The notes under the pieces were generated by a model. It searched no databases. It had not been told where the DNA came from and saw only the letters and a program-made list of their open reading frames with translations. The translations under genes and the position numbers were made by a program. 64,000 nucleotides of DNA from Ornithinimicrobium sp. (GTDB taxonomy: Bacteria; Actinomycetota; Actinomycetes; Actinomycetales; Dermatophilaceae), in the NCBI RefSeq assembly GCF_030537745.1, contig NZ_JAUNVI010000004.1, positions 26,358 to 90,357 of the forward strand, written 5' to 3'. This document shows, piece after piece, positions 19,541-31,488 of the stretch; within the stretch, counting starts at the first letter, position 1; each line of letters opens with the position of its first letter.

Positions 19541-20010
19541 GGCTTCCGGCGGCTGATGGGGGGGACCGTCGTCATGGCCCCGGCCGGGTCATCCTCACGA
19601 TCTACCTGATCTTCGTGATCGGCACCGTTTCCCGATCCGCCGCCCAGATCCTGACGCACTTCGAGGTCGCGCCCCTCGCCTACATCCTGTCTGCGTTCGC
19701 CGCCGCCGTGTATGTGGTGGCGCTCGTCTCCTTGTCGCTGTCCGGCCGCCGGGCCTGGTGGGTGAGCGTGGTCGCGCTCTCCGTCGAGCTGGCTGGCGTG
19801 CTGGCCATCGGGACCTGGAGCTATGCCAGGCCAGAGGTGTTCCCGGACCAGACCGTCTGGAGCCACTACGGCCAGGGCTATCTGTTCATCCCCGTGCTGC
19901 TGCCGGTCTGGGGCCTGTGGTGGCTGCTCTCCGAGCGGGGCGCCCGCGCGTCAGCGTGCACCGCGGCCAGGCGTGGCTCCGCGGCGGGGACGCTCGGCGA
20001 GCAACGATGA
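19537..20010 (+). CDS. Integral membrane protein, four helices, unknown function
   Basis: A 157-residue protein with hydrophobic segments VILTIYLIFVIGTVS, APLAYILSAFAAAVYVVALV, WWVSVVALSVELAGVLAIG and LFIPVLLPVWGLWWLLSE. The motif PDQTVWSHYGQGY between helices 3 and 4 is typical of a widespread uncharacterised actinobacterial family. GTG 19537 overlaps the previous stop by four bases; its TGA overlaps the next ATG. Ends with an Arg/Ala-rich cytoplasmic tail. Confidence 0.75.
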   Translation: MRLPAADGGDRRHGPGRVILTIYLIFVIGTVSRSAAQILTHFEVAPLAYILSAFAAAVYVVALVSLSLSGRRAWWVSVVALSVELAGVLAIGTWSYARPEVFPDQTVWSHYGQGYLFIPVLLPVWGLWWLLSERGARASACTAARRGSAAGTLGEQR

Positions 20011-20867
20011 CCGGCGCCGGACCAACGCGCAGGGCGGCGCACACCAGAGCGACGGTGGTGGCGCTCAATGCGCATCCCGACGACGAGGCGCTGCTCTCCG
20101 GTGGGACGCTCGCCGGGCTCGCCAGCCGTGGGCACCGCGTCGTCCTGGTCACCGCCACCGACGGTGGTGCCGGCTGGGCCGCACGGGACATGATGGCGTC
20201 CGGACGCCTCGGACAGGTGCGGCTGGCCGAGCTGCGCACCAGCGCCGCGGCCCTCGGCGCCGCCGACGTCATACCTCTGGGGTATGCCGATTCTGGCCAT
20301 CTGGGCGAGGTGCCCCCCGACCCTCCGGGACAGCGACGTCTGGTGCGGGTGCCGGTCGAGGAGATCGCGGACCGCGTCGCCGCCATCGTGCGCAGCGAAC
20401 GCGCCGACCTCCTGCTCGGCTATGACCACAACGGCGGCTACCACCATCGCGACCACATCCACATCCACCACGTCGCCCGCGCGGTGGCGCTGCAGACCGG
20501 CGTCCGTCTCCTGGAGGCGACGGTCCCGCGGGAGCCCATCGTGAACGTCCTGCGGATCGTCGAGCGGTTCCGGACCCTGCCTAACAACTTCGCAGCCAAG
20601 GACTGGACGGACGCCTTCTCCCCAATGGCACAGATCACGCACCGCATCGATGTCCGCCCCTTCTTGGGCGCCAAACGGACCGCCATGCAGGCACACGTCT
20701 CCCAGGCCGCGGGCACCTTCCCCCGGACCATGAGCACCCTGCTCGCGCTGCCGAAGCCGGTCTACCGTCTGGTCTTCAGCTTCGAGCACTTCCTCGACCC
20801 ACAGCTGGCGCCCCGGGCTGCTGGGCTGCGCGGTCGGCGAGAACTGATCCGGGACGTGCTGACGTGA
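20007..20867 (+). CDS. PIG-L family N-acetylglucosaminyl deacetylase
   Basis: Zinc-dependent deacetylase fold related to PIG-L and mycothiol enzymes MshB/Mca. The 286-residue protein has the first metal motif AHPDDE (His23, Asp26) and the third ligand region YHHRDHIHIHHVA near residue 140, with GGTLAGLASRGHRVVLVTATDGG between. Typical substrates are N-acetylglucosaminyl lipids or thiols. The neighbouring UPF0104 membrane protein suggests an envelope glycolipid rather than mycothiol, but this is inference. Starts by ATGA overlap and ends by GTGA overlap within the cassette. Confidence 0.85.
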   Translation: MTGAGPTRRAAHTRATVVALNAHPDDEALLSGGTLAGLASRGHRVVLVTATDGGAGWAARDMMASGRLGQVRLAELRTSAAALGAADVIPLGYADSGHLGEVPPDPPGQRRLVRVPVEEIADRVAAIVRSERADLLLGYDHNGGYHHRDHIHIHHVARAVALQTGVRLLEATVPREPIVNVLRIVERFRTLPNNFAAKDWTDAFSPMAQITHRIDVRPFLGAKRTAMQAHVSQAAGTFPRTMSTLLALPKPVYRLVFSFEHFLDPQLAPRAAGLRGRRELIRDVLT

Positions 20868-21970
20868 GCCAAGGGATGGAGACTGCCCAGCCGACCCTGC
20901 GCCACCTGGGGTGGAAGGACGTCCTCAGCTCGGTGCTCGGGCTCGCCATCGTCATCGGCCTGATCGCGTGGGGTATGCCGCACCTGCTGGAGACTTCGTG
21001 GAAGGACATCTGGGCCCAGCTGTCCAGGGTCCGGCCCAGCACCGCCGTCGCCATGGGTGCCCTCCTGCTCGCGGGCTGGTTCTGCTACACGTGGGTGCTC
21101 ATCGGGTCACTGCCCGGGTTGCGCCACTTCAAGGCTCTCCAGACCAACGCCGTCAGTGCGGTCGTGTCCAATGTGCTCCCGTTGGGCGCTGCGGTGGGGA
21201 TCGCGCTGACCTGGACGATGTGGCGCACCTGGGGTTTCGGCAAGCGCGCCATCTCGACCTCCATCCTGGTGACCGGCATCTGGAACGTCCTGGCCCGCGT
21301 CACCCTGCCGGTGATCGGCTGCCTGGTGCTCGTCGCGGGACCGATCGAGGCCCCCCGGGTGGTCGTCATCGGAGCCGGCGTCGCCGGCACGGTGGGCGCG
21401 GCGGTCGTCGTGGTCTGCGCGCTGATGATCTTCTCCGACAGGGTCGCCGCCTGGGTCTCGCGGGCCCTGCACGCAGTGCTCTCGCCCTTCAGCCGCCGGG
21501 TCCGGGAGGGGCAGGGTATCGACCACCTCGTCACCGACCAGCGTCGCCGCGTCGAGGAGGTGGTCCGCGCCGGATGGCTGCCGATGACGCTCGGCATGAG
21601 CGGGCAGTTCCTCCTTCTCTTCGGTCTCTACTGGTTGGCGGCCCGGGTGGTCGGGCTCGATGTGCCGATGGCCGAGCTGATCTGTGCCTACGCCTTCCGT
21701 CAGCTGCTGACGGTGATCGCCATCACCCCCGGTGGTCTGGGCGTGACCGAGGTGGGCACGGCCGGGCTGCTGATCCTCTTCGGCGGCAGTGCCGGTGCGG
21801 CGTCGGCAACGGCCCTGCTCTACGCGATCTACGCGCACCTGCTGGTCGTGCCCTTCGGGGTCGCGGCCCTGGGCGCGTGGTGGGTGCGGACAGGCCGAGT
21901 GGCCCTCGCCTCCGGACAGCTCTCACCACCGGGCAGCGACCCGGACGCCGAGGGCGAACCCGCACGATGA
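20864..21970 (+). CDS. UPF0104 / lysylphosphatidylglycerol synthase transmembrane-domain protein
   Basis: A 368-residue polytopic membrane protein with about eight helices, including VLGLAIVIGLIAWGMP, AMGALLLAGWFCYTWVLIG and LICAYAFRQLLTVIAITPGGLGVTEVGTAG. The last stretch, with PGGLGVTE, is the signature of the flippase-like domain of MprF/AglD relatives. No soluble lysyltransferase domain is present, so lipid translocation or glycolipid synthesis is more likely than lysylation. It is the last gene of the coupled cassette and converges with gatD with four bases between stops. Confidence 0.83.
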   Translation: MSQGMETAQPTLRHLGWKDVLSSVLGLAIVIGLIAWGMPHLLETSWKDIWAQLSRVRPSTAVAMGALLLAGWFCYTWVLIGSLPGLRHFKALQTNAVSAVVSNVLPLGAAVGIALTWTMWRTWGFGKRAISTSILVTGIWNVLARVTLPVIGCLVLVAGPIEAPRVVVIGAGVAGTVGAAVVVVCALMIFSDRVAAWVSRALHAVLSPFSRRVREGQGIDHLVTDQRRRVEEVVRAGWLPMTLGMSGQFLLLFGLYWLAARVVGLDVPMAELICAYAFRQLLTVIAITPGGLGVTEVGTAGLLILFGGSAGAASATALLYAIYAHLLVVPFGVAALGAWWVRTGRVALASGQLSPPGSDPDAEGEPAR

Positions 21971-21974
21971 CTGC

Positions 21975-22742
21975 CTAGCCCAGCAGTCGGCGGACCTGCA
22001 GTTCGTGCGCCTGGCGCGCGAAGTCGTCGTCGATCTGACCGGGCGTCCAGTCTCCGGTCGCCCTCCGCGCCGCGATCTGGATCAGCCCGTCGGCCAGCGC
22101 CGGGTTGGTCGGCAGCACCGGTCCGTGCAGGTAGGTCCCCACCACATTGCCCGCCCGGGCCCCCTCGGTGCCGTCCTTGCCGTTGTTGCCCTGCCCGTGC
22201 CGGACAGTGCCGAACGCTGACTGCGACTGCCCCAGCACCGTAGATCCAGAGTGGTTCTCATAACCCACTACCTGACCAAAGGCGGTGTCGAGCACGACCG
22301 GCCCGATCATTCTCGTGGCGTTGCCCTGCGTCGTCACGTCGAGGATGCCCAGGCCGGGCAGGCGCGCACCCTCGGTGGTGATGAAGGTCTGCCCGAACAA
22401 CTGGTACATCCCACAGACCATCAGCATCGGGACACCGTCGGCGGCGAGCTCACGAAGGCGTCCGGCCTGGGCAGTGAGGTCGTCCTGGACGCGCAGCTGA
22501 CCACTGTCCTGCCCACCTCCACCCAGCACCAGGTCGACGCGTTCCGGCCAGGCTGCACCGGGATGATGGTCGTGGACGACCGGACGATAGCCGTGCCAGC
22601 GCAAGCGCGCGGCGATGCACCTGGTGTTGCCGAGATCGCCGTAGATGCTCATCTCACGGGGGTAGAGGTGGACGAGGTGCACCTCGCCCTTGTCCGCGGG
22701 CACGTCGGCCAGCGCCGTCACCGCCTCGGGCAGCACGGTCAT
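21975..22742 (-). CDS. gatD: Lipid II isoglutaminyl synthase, glutamine amidotransferase subunit
   Basis: Supplies ammonia from glutamine to MurT, which amidates D-Glu of lipid II to D-isoglutamine. The 255-residue class I amidotransferase starts MTVLPEAVTALADV and has VHLYPREMSIYGDLGN at its N-terminus, the nucleophile Cys in LMVCGMYQLFG and the catalytic His in GTYLHGPVLPTNP. ATG 22742 overlaps the murT stop (ATGA), so the two are made in equal amounts. An open extension of 28 residues upstream is Arg-rich and rejected. Confidence 0.94.
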   Translation of the reverse strand: MTVLPEAVTALADVPADKGEVHLVHLYPREMSIYGDLGNTRCIAARLRWHGYRPVVHDHHPGAAWPERVDLVLGGGGQDSGQLRVQDDLTAQAGRLRELAADGVPMLMVCGMYQLFGQTFITTEGARLPGLGILDVTTQGNATRMIGPVVLDTAFGQVVGYENHSGSTVLGQSQSAFGTVRHGQGNNGKDGTEGARAGNVVGTYLHGPVLPTNPALADGLIQIAARRATGDWTPGQIDDDFARQAHELQVRRLLG

Positions 22743-24058
22743 GCTTCTGCGTCCTCTCCGAAGCGAGCGAGGTGGAAGCGGTCCGCCAGTCGCCGTCGTA
22801 GGTGCATCATCGCGGTGTAGGTGCAAAAGATCCGGGTCGGCTCCCCCGCGTTCGTCAGCAGGAAACGATCGAGGGCCGCGTCCAGGTCGGACTCCACCTC
22901 AGCCACCTCGACTCCGTCGTAGCGCAACCGCAGGGCCATGTCATAGCCGCGGACGCCACTGGTCACGTCGACGCCACGCTCGCGTAGCGAGGTGAACGAG
23001 ACGTCGTAGAGCCAGGACACGTCACGGCCGTCGGCGTAGTCGTCGTTGACCGCGATCATGGTCGCGACCGGCTCGGCGCCGTAGGTGCCCAGGGCAACGG
23101 TGAATCCGGCAGGGTTCTTGACGAGGACCAGCTCCAGCGGCGCCCCGTCGGCGTCGATCACCTCACCGCGACCGAAGGGCGGGTTGACCGCCGCCAGCGC
23201 AGCGGCCGCGACCGCTGGCTGGAAGTCTGCCCCGAGCAGGTGCCGGGCGCTCGTCGTGGCTGCCGTGGCGTTGATCATGGCCGCGAGCCCGCGTTGGCGC
23301 AGGGTCATCGGACCGACGTCGGCGCCGTCGCCAAACCGGACCGTGAAGGAGCCGCCATCGTCGCCGGGGAGCAGCAAGCCATCCTGCTCGGACAGGCAAG
23401 GCCTGGCGCCGACCTCCTCGAAGCGGACGTCGGCCTCCTGCAGCTCTGGCAGGCGGTCCGCGATGCGAGGGTCCACCCCAAACCAGCCGACGCGGACGTC
23501 GGCCCCGACCTCGTCGCGGATCCGGGAGATATAGGTGTCGTCCGCGTTGAGCACGACCCCGCTCGTCGTCTGCGCAGCCAACTGGGCGAGCAGCCGCGCC
23601 GTCTGATCGATCTCAGCAAACCGGTCAAGCTGGTCGCGGGCCACGTTGAGCAAAAGGGCGTGCGTCGGCGGCACCTGCGCCGCGAAGTGCAGGGCGTGCG
23701 CCTCGTCCAACTCGACGACGGCGATATCGGCCCGCACCGTGCCAGCCAGGCTCACGTCGCCGAGCAGCGAGGAGAGCACTCCTCGGGTGAAGTTGGAGCC
23801 GGTCGGGTTGGTGAAGACGCGCAAGCCGTGCGCACGCAGCAGCGCGACGAGCATCTTGGTGGTGGTCGTCTTGCCATTGGTGCCGGACACGACAACTACC
23901 CCTAGGGGCAGGTTGCCGAGGGTATGACGAAGGACGCCGGGGTCGATCTTTTCGCAGACCAGCCCCGGCAGCGCCGAGCCGCCGCCTCGGAGCCGGGACA
24001 CGACGCGGGTGACCTTCCCCGCGGCCAGCGCAACGATAGTCCGCGGACGGATCGGCAT
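22739..24058 (-). CDS. murT: Lipid II isoglutaminyl synthase, Mur-ligase-like subunit MurT
   Basis: ATP-dependent Mur-ligase-fold subunit activating the glutamyl carboxylate of lipid II for amidation. The 439 residues show P-loop VVVSGTNGKTTTTKML near residue 50, LNVARDQLDRFAEID, VLNADD and the C-terminal DUF1727-type domain with ELVLVKNPAGF and DDYADGRDVSWLYDVSF. The Cys4 zinc-ribbon seen in the central domain of streptococcal MurT is absent: only single scattered Cys are found around DVRFEEVGARPCLSEQDG. ATG 24058 (MPIRPRTIVALA) is preferred; an ATG seven codons upstream overlaps guaA. Confidence 0.92.
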   Translation of the reverse strand: MPIRPRTIVALAAGKVTRVVSRLRGGGSALPGLVCEKIDPGVLRHTLGNLPLGVVVVSGTNGKTTTTKMLVALLRAHGLRVFTNPTGSNFTRGVLSSLLGDVSLAGTVRADIAVVELDEAHALHFAAQVPPTHALLLNVARDQLDRFAEIDQTARLLAQLAAQTTSGVVLNADDTYISRIRDEVGADVRVGWFGVDPRIADRLPELQEADVRFEEVGARPCLSEQDGLLLPGDDGGSFTVRFGDGADVGPMTLRQRGLAAMINATAATTSARHLLGADFQPAVAAAALAAVNPPFGRGEVIDADGAPLELVLVKNPAGFTVALGTYGAEPVATMIAVNDDYADGRDVSWLYDVSFTSLRERGVDVTSGVRGYDMALRLRYDGVEVAEVESDLDAALDRFLLTNAGEPTRIFCTYTAMMHLRRRLADRFHLARFGEDAEA

Positions 24059-24068
24059 ACCGGTCAGC

Positions 24069-25679
<1,611 letters not shown>

Positions 25680-25683
<4 letters not shown>

Positions 25684-26012
25684 GCGGTCACCTTACCGGC
25701 GTCGTTGATGGACGCGATCTGGGCCTTGGCCTGCGTGGCGATCTTGTGCTCGACCCAGAACGAGAGCAAGGGCACGCAGCCCGCGAGCATGACCAGCACC
25801 ATCTTGCCCATCCCCCACCGCAGCTCGAAGCCGAGGAGCGCGGTGGCGATCAGGTAGACCATGAAGACCCACCCGTGCGGCGACGGCCACCACGCGAGGG
25901 CGTGGTTGTCGAAGCCGTAGCGCAGCACCATGTGCGTGACCAGCAGGAGTAGCCCGACCCCGACGACGAAGGCCATGGTGCGGAAGAAGGTGAGCTTGGC
26001 GCGGGGGGTCAT
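25680..26012 (-). CDS. DUF3817 family membrane protein
   Basis: A 110-residue protein with three hydrophobic segments: [38 protein letters not shown] and [22 protein letters not shown]. The HGWVFMVYL and [10 protein letters not shown] motifs are DUF3817 hallmarks; function unknown, sometimes fused to or beside cytochrome-oxidase assembly genes. ATG 26012 overlaps the SURF1 stop (ATGA) and its stop overlaps the guaA GTG, so it is translationally coupled on both sides. Confidence 0.85.
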
Positions 26013-26785
26013 GCGGGATCTCCTGAGGTCGTGCTGGTGAGTGCGGCGGGGCGGGCGGCCTCGTGCAAAAAGCGGAAATACATGTAGATGGCGAAGAGAG
26101 CGAAGACGAACCACTGCAGGGCATAGCCCACGTTGCGCAGGTTGACGCCGCCCTCGCCGAAGACCGGCGGGGGGACGCGCACGATGGCTTCCCCGCTCAC
26201 CCTCGGTTCTTCGTCGGTGAGGAAGACGAAGCCGTTGTAGAGCGGCTCGTCCCAGTCGTTGACGAGGTCAGCAGTGTCGATGCCGCCCCGTTGCCCCTTC
26301 GGCAGGTCAGCAGTCCCCGCGTGCTCGCTGGGCGCCAGGCTGCCGCTGACGCGGATGTGGCTCTCGGACGGCCGGTCCGCCTGATCCGGGTCGGTCACGA
26401 AGCCGCGGACGACGGGCAGCAGCGCCGTCTCCCCTGCCGACATGGTGCGCAGGGGCGTGACGACCCAGTACCCCGGCTGTCCGTCCAGGAGGCGGCGCGG
26501 CACCAGGAACTGGTCGGCCACGACATACTCTCCCTCGGTCCAGACGGGCAGGCCCGCGCCGTACGGGGGGAACGCCTCGTGCGGCCCGGTGATCTGCGAC
26601 AGCGGCTGGACCTGCAGGGCGGACTGCGTCTGGGCCAGCTCCCTGGCCGCCTTGTTGGAGCTGACGCCCAGCTGCCACATACCGAGCTGGTAGAAGGCGA
26701 CCACCACCACTGCCAGCAGGGCCAGCAGTGCCAGCCAGGCCGGCTTCAGGGCAGTGCGGATCACCGTGTCAGGGTAGGTGATCAA
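26009..26785 (-). CDS. SURF1 family cytochrome oxidase biogenesis protein
   Basis: SURF1 proteins help assemble heme into cytochrome c oxidase. The 258 residues have one N-terminal transmembrane helix (ALLALLAVVVVAFYQLGMWQL), a large extracytoplasmic domain with GYWVVTPLRT, LPVVRGFV and NVGYALQWFVFALFAIYMYFRFLHE as the closing second helix; the NxxYALQWF motif is the family signature. A TTG at 26785 overlaps the upstream stop as TTGA, which would fit coupling; GTG 26764 (IRTALKPAW) is the alternative start and matches the usual family N-terminus better. Neither has a clear SD. Confidence 0.88.
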   Translation of the reverse strand: MITYPDTVIRTALKPAWLALLALLAVVVVAFYQLGMWQLGVSSNKAARELAQTQSALQVQPLSQITGPHEAFPPYGAGLPVWTEGEYVVADQFLVPRRLLDGQPGYWVVTPLRTMSAGETALLPVVRGFVTDPDQADRPSESHIRVSGSLAPSEHAGTADLPKGQRGGIDTADLVNDWDEPLYNGFVFLTDEEPRVSGEAIVRVPPPVFGEGGVNLRNVGYALQWFVFALFAIYMYFRFLHEAARPAALTSTTSGDPA

Positions 26786-28242
26786 CCTGTGGCGGGAAGC
26801 AGGGTGCTCTGATCGTCGAAGACGTAGATGGCGCCGTTGTAGCAGGCGACCCAGACCGTGTTGGTGACCGGGTCGTAGTCGATCCCGATGGGCACCGCAT
26901 CCACCCCGACGGTGTCGATCACGGTCATGTCCGAGGTCCGGATCTTGGAGACGGTGGCCTCGTTGTAATTGACCACATACAGGGCAGACTCATCGGGTGA
27001 GAGCGTGACGCTGCGGGGCTCCAGGCCGGGGTAGACCTCATCGACGATCTCGTCGGTCGCCGTGTCGATCTTGTAGATCGTGTTGGCCGAGCTGACGGTC
27101 ATGTAGAGCGTCGTGCCGTCCTCCGTGAGGTTGAGGTGGCGGGGGCGGAGCGTGGTGTTCATGACCAGCTCGCTGGTGCCAGCCTTGATGTCGATTTTGA
27201 ACAGTGACTGCGCATACATCGCCACGACGTAGGCGGTGTTGCTGTCGGGCATGATCGCGATCCCTCGCGGAGCCTCGTTGACATCGATGACCTTGATTTC
27301 CTTGGCCTTCTCGACGTCGACAACCGAGATGCTGGCGTCGCACCAGTTGCTGACCAGGACGGTCGACTGGTCAGGCGTGATCTCCACGTACTTCGGCACG
27401 GCGCCGACCTTGATCACCTGATCCCAGGCCATCTCCTGCGCGTCGAAGCGGTAGAGGAAGGAGGGACCGACCCCGCTGGCCTGGGTGCACGCGTCAAAGC
27501 CCTGGACGCCGAAGTTCTCTCCGAACATCGTGTACTGGGACACATAGGCGTAGCGCCCGTCTGCGGTCCAGACTGCCTCGACCGGCGACCCCTCGGAGAT
27601 GCCCGGATGTCCTTCGATCCCGAACTCGGACAGGTCGACCGCGTCGTCCAGGACGACCACCTGCTCCCGCGTCGAGGAGTCGAAGACCGTCGAGGTGTGG
27701 CTATACATCATGTTGTTGGCGATCATCAGTCCGTGGTTGGAGGCGACCACCGACTTCGGCGTCATCCCACCGGTCAGGTAGTCGACCTTGGTCAGCGCCG
27801 TCTTTTCGCTGGCGTGCGTGACCGGGGTTTGGGCCTGCTGCCAGACAGGGTCGGGCTCCGGGGTCGAGACGGCTGCATCGTCCTCCTTGGCGCTGTCTGC
27901 CTCACTGCCCGAGGCGCCGTCGGCACTCTGCTTGCCAGCGTCGTCCTTCCCTGGTGCCTGCGCTACCGCGACCGGCTTGTCGCCGTTGGCCACCTGGTCC
28001 CCCGCGCCGCGGTTGCCTAGCATCCAGAACGCCACCACGACGAGTCCGAGGACCAGGAAAGCGCCGATCCCGGCCGCGATGGCGCGGCGGCGGCGGATGT
28101 AGATGGGGTCCTGACGGACGTGCACGCGGTAGCGGGAGCGCTCGCTGTGATCGGAGTCCCTCGCGTGGCGGCGCGGGTCTCCACCCTCGTCCCAGTCCTC
28201 ACCGGCCTGCTCATTGGGCCGGTCGTTGTCAGCGCGACCCAT
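26782..28242 (-). CDS. Membrane-anchored YncE/YVTN-type beta-propeller protein
   Basis: A 486-residue type II membrane protein. Residues 1-53 are charged (cytoplasmic), one helix follows (IAAGIGAFLVLGLVVVAFWML), then a Ser/Ala/Asp-rich linker to about residue 130 and an extracellular beta-propeller of YVTN-like repeats such as PDQSTVLVSNWCDASISVVDV, PDSNTAYVVAMYAQSLFKIDI and PDESALYVVNYNEATVSKI. Such propellers usually bind proteins or ligands; none can be named here. ATG 28242 lies inside the guaB3 3' end (14-nt overlap), and its stop overlaps the SURF1 TTG. Two Cys flank one propeller blade and could form a disulfide. Confidence 0.8.
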   Translation of the reverse strand: MGRADNDRPNEQAGEDWDEGGDPRRHARDSDHSERSRYRVHVRQDPIYIRRRRAIAAGIGAFLVLGLVVVAFWMLGNRGAGDQVANGDKPVAVAQAPGKDDAGKQSADGASGSEADSAKEDDAAVSTPEPDPVWQQAQTPVTHASEKTALTKVDYLTGGMTPKSVVASNHGLMIANNMMYSHTSTVFDSSTREQVVVLDDAVDLSEFGIEGHPGISEGSPVEAVWTADGRYAYVSQYTMFGENFGVQGFDACTQASGVGPSFLYRFDAQEMAWDQVIKVGAVPKYVEITPDQSTVLVSNWCDASISVVDVEKAKEIKVIDVNEAPRGIAIMPDSNTAYVVAMYAQSLFKIDIKAGTSELVMNTTLRPRHLNLTEDGTTLYMTVSSANTIYKIDTATDEIVDEVYPGLEPRSVTLSPDESALYVVNYNEATVSKIRTSDMTVIDTVGVDAVPIGIDYDPVTNTVWVACYNGAIYVFDDQSTLLPATG

Positions 28243-29350
28243 AGGGTGCCACCACCACTTCTACTCGTTGGAACTCTTTGACATCCGTGTAGCCGGTCGT
28301 CGCCATCGCCCTGCGCAAGGCACCCATGAGGTTGGTGGTGCCGTCAGCAGTCACCGCCGGGCCGGTCAGGACCTGCCTCAGGCTCCCGACCGTGCCCACG
28401 TCGACGCGCTCGCCGCGGGGCAACTCGGGGTGGTGTGCCTCCGAGCCCCAGTGAAAGCCGTTGCCGGGGGCTTCGGACGCGCGCGCTAGGGCAGCCCCGA
28501 GCATGACGGCATCGGCGCCGCAGGCGATGGCCTTGACGACCTCGCCGGACACGCTGGCCCCTCCGTCGGCGATGACGTGGACGTAGCGACCGCCCGATTC
28601 GTCGAGGTAGTCGCGTCGGGCGGCGGCGGCGTCGGCGATCGCGCTCGCGGCGGGTGTGTGAATTCCCAGGGTGACGCGTGTCCGGTGGGCCGAGCCGCCC
28701 CCGAAGCCCACCAGGACCCCAGCAGCGCCGGTGCGCATGAGGTGCAGGGCAGCCGTGTAGGTGCCGGCCCCACCGACGATGACCGGGACGTCGAGCTCGT
28801 AGATGAAGCGCTTGAGGTTGAGCGGCTCGGCCCGTCCGGACACGTGCTCGGCCGAGACGGTCGTGCCGCGGATCACGAAGAGGTCGACGCCGGCGTCGAC
28901 GACGACCTTCCAGAACTGCTGAGTGCGCTGCGGCGAGAGCGCACCAGCGACGGTGACCCCTGCCTCGCGGATCTGGCGGAGACGTTCGGTGATGAGCTCA
29001 GGCCGCACCGGCGCCGCATACAGCTCCCGCATCCGGCTGATGGTCTGGTCCAGTGGCAGGGCCGCGATCTCGGCGAGTGCCTGCGTCGGATCGTCATATC
29101 TGGTCCACAGGCCCTCGAGATCGAGCACGCCCAGACCACCAAGACGTCCCATCTCGATCGCGGTCTGCGGTGACATGACCGAGTCCATCGGAGCGGCCAG
29201 CACCGGAAGGTCGAAGTGGTAGGCGTCGATCTGCCAGGCCAAAGAGACGTCTTCAGGATCACGGGTGCGCCGGGAGGGCACCACCGCGATGTCGTCGAAG
29301 GAGTAGGCGCGCCGCCCACGTTTGCCCCGCCCGATCTCGATCTCGCTCAC
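28229..29350 (-). CDS. guaB3: GuaB3 family IMP dehydrogenase-related protein
   Basis: A 373-residue (beta/alpha)8 barrel related to IMP dehydrogenase but without CBS domains. It has RRAYSFDDIAVVPSRRTRD, AAPMDSVMSP, GGLGVLDLEGLWTRYDD and VIADGGASVSGEVVKAIACGADAVMLG. At the catalytic loop, where true IMPDH has a Cys in GPGAICTTR, this protein reads GGGSAHRTR, with His in place of Cys. Actinobacterial GuaB3 proteins commonly look like this; a GMP-reductase activity is reported for some GuaB3 proteins elsewhere, but without the Cys the reaction here is unclear. It sits 57 nt after guaB. Confidence 0.9.
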   Translation of the reverse strand: MSEIEIGRGKRGRRAYSFDDIAVVPSRRTRDPEDVSLAWQIDAYHFDLPVLAAPMDSVMSPQTAIEMGRLGGLGVLDLEGLWTRYDDPTQALAEIAALPLDQTISRMRELYAAPVRPELITERLRQIREAGVTVAGALSPQRTQQFWKVVVDAGVDLFVIRGTTVSAEHVSGRAEPLNLKRFIYELDVPVIVGGAGTYTAALHLMRTGAAGVLVGFGGGSAHRTRVTLGIHTPAASAIADAAAARRDYLDESGGRYVHVIADGGASVSGEVVKAIACGADAVMLGAALARASEAPGNGFHWGSEAHHPELPRGERVDVGTVGSLRQVLTGPAVTADGTTNLMGALRRAMATTGYTDVKEFQRVEVVVAPYGSR

Positions 29351-29407
29351 CAGGACAGGCTACCCAGCGTGGGGAGCGGATCCCGACACGCCACACCCGC
29401 GCTGGCC

Positions 29408-30940
<1,533 letters not shown>

Positions 30941-31085
30941 GAGGTCAGCATTCGGCGCAGATCCCACAGGCACGTACGCTCACCCGTGCTGACGTCGATC
31001 CGGCGCTCGGTGGTATGAAGTTGTCCCCGACGCCCCATACTGATGCGTAGGGTGGCGTAGCCCGACTCGGAAGGAGCCCCACACC

Positions 31086-31400
31086 GTGGTAGAGGCAACT
31101 GAGCCCGGCCCCATGGCAGAACTCTGGGAGTGGCAGTACGACGGCGCGTGCAGGACGACCAGCCCCGAGGTGTTCTTTCACCCTGAGGGCGAGCGTGGCC
31201 CCGCGCGCCGCCGACGGGATGAGCGCGCTAAGCAGGTCTGCGCGACCTGCCCCGTGCTGGAGCAATGCCGTGGGCACGCACTCGCGGCCCGCGAGCCGTA
31301 TGGGGTCTGGGGCGGGATGACCGAGGACGAACGCCGCGCCTATCACGAGGCCGAGGACGGGATCGCGAACGAGACCCCAAGGGCAGCAGAGACCGCCTGA
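31086..31400 (+). CDS. whiB3: WhiB-family iron-sulfur regulator, WhiB3/WhiD type
   Basis: A 104-residue Wbl protein holding a [4Fe-4S] cluster through Cys22, Cys52, Cys55 and Cys61, followed by the beta-turn GVWGG that contacts the primary sigma factor. ELWEWQYDGACRTTSPEVFFHPEGERG and PVLEQCRGHALAAREPYG follow M. tuberculosis WhiB3 and Streptomyces WhiD closely. WhiB3 senses redox state; WhiD is needed for late spore maturation. GTG 31086 has AAGGAG at 31071-31076. As in M. tuberculosis, it lies between the guaB genes and the groES-groEL-tsaD block. A TAGGGT -10-like box is at 31048-31053. Confidence 0.9.
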   Translation: MVEATEPGPMAELWEWQYDGACRTTSPEVFFHPEGERGPARRRRDERAKQVCATCPVLEQCRGHALAAREPYGVWGGMTEDERRAYHEAEDGIANETPRAAETA

Positions 31401-31488
31401 GCTCTGGTGGCCGGCAGCCGCTGACCGTATGGCGCCGGCCCGTCCTCCCGATCAATCAAAGACAGCACCGCCGCGACACACCCGCGAC

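Noticed and set aside
22739-22830. Longer gatD start at 22826
   Set aside because: The added 28 residues are Arg/Gly-rich and lie entirely over murT; ATG 22742 has the coupled ATGA overlap.
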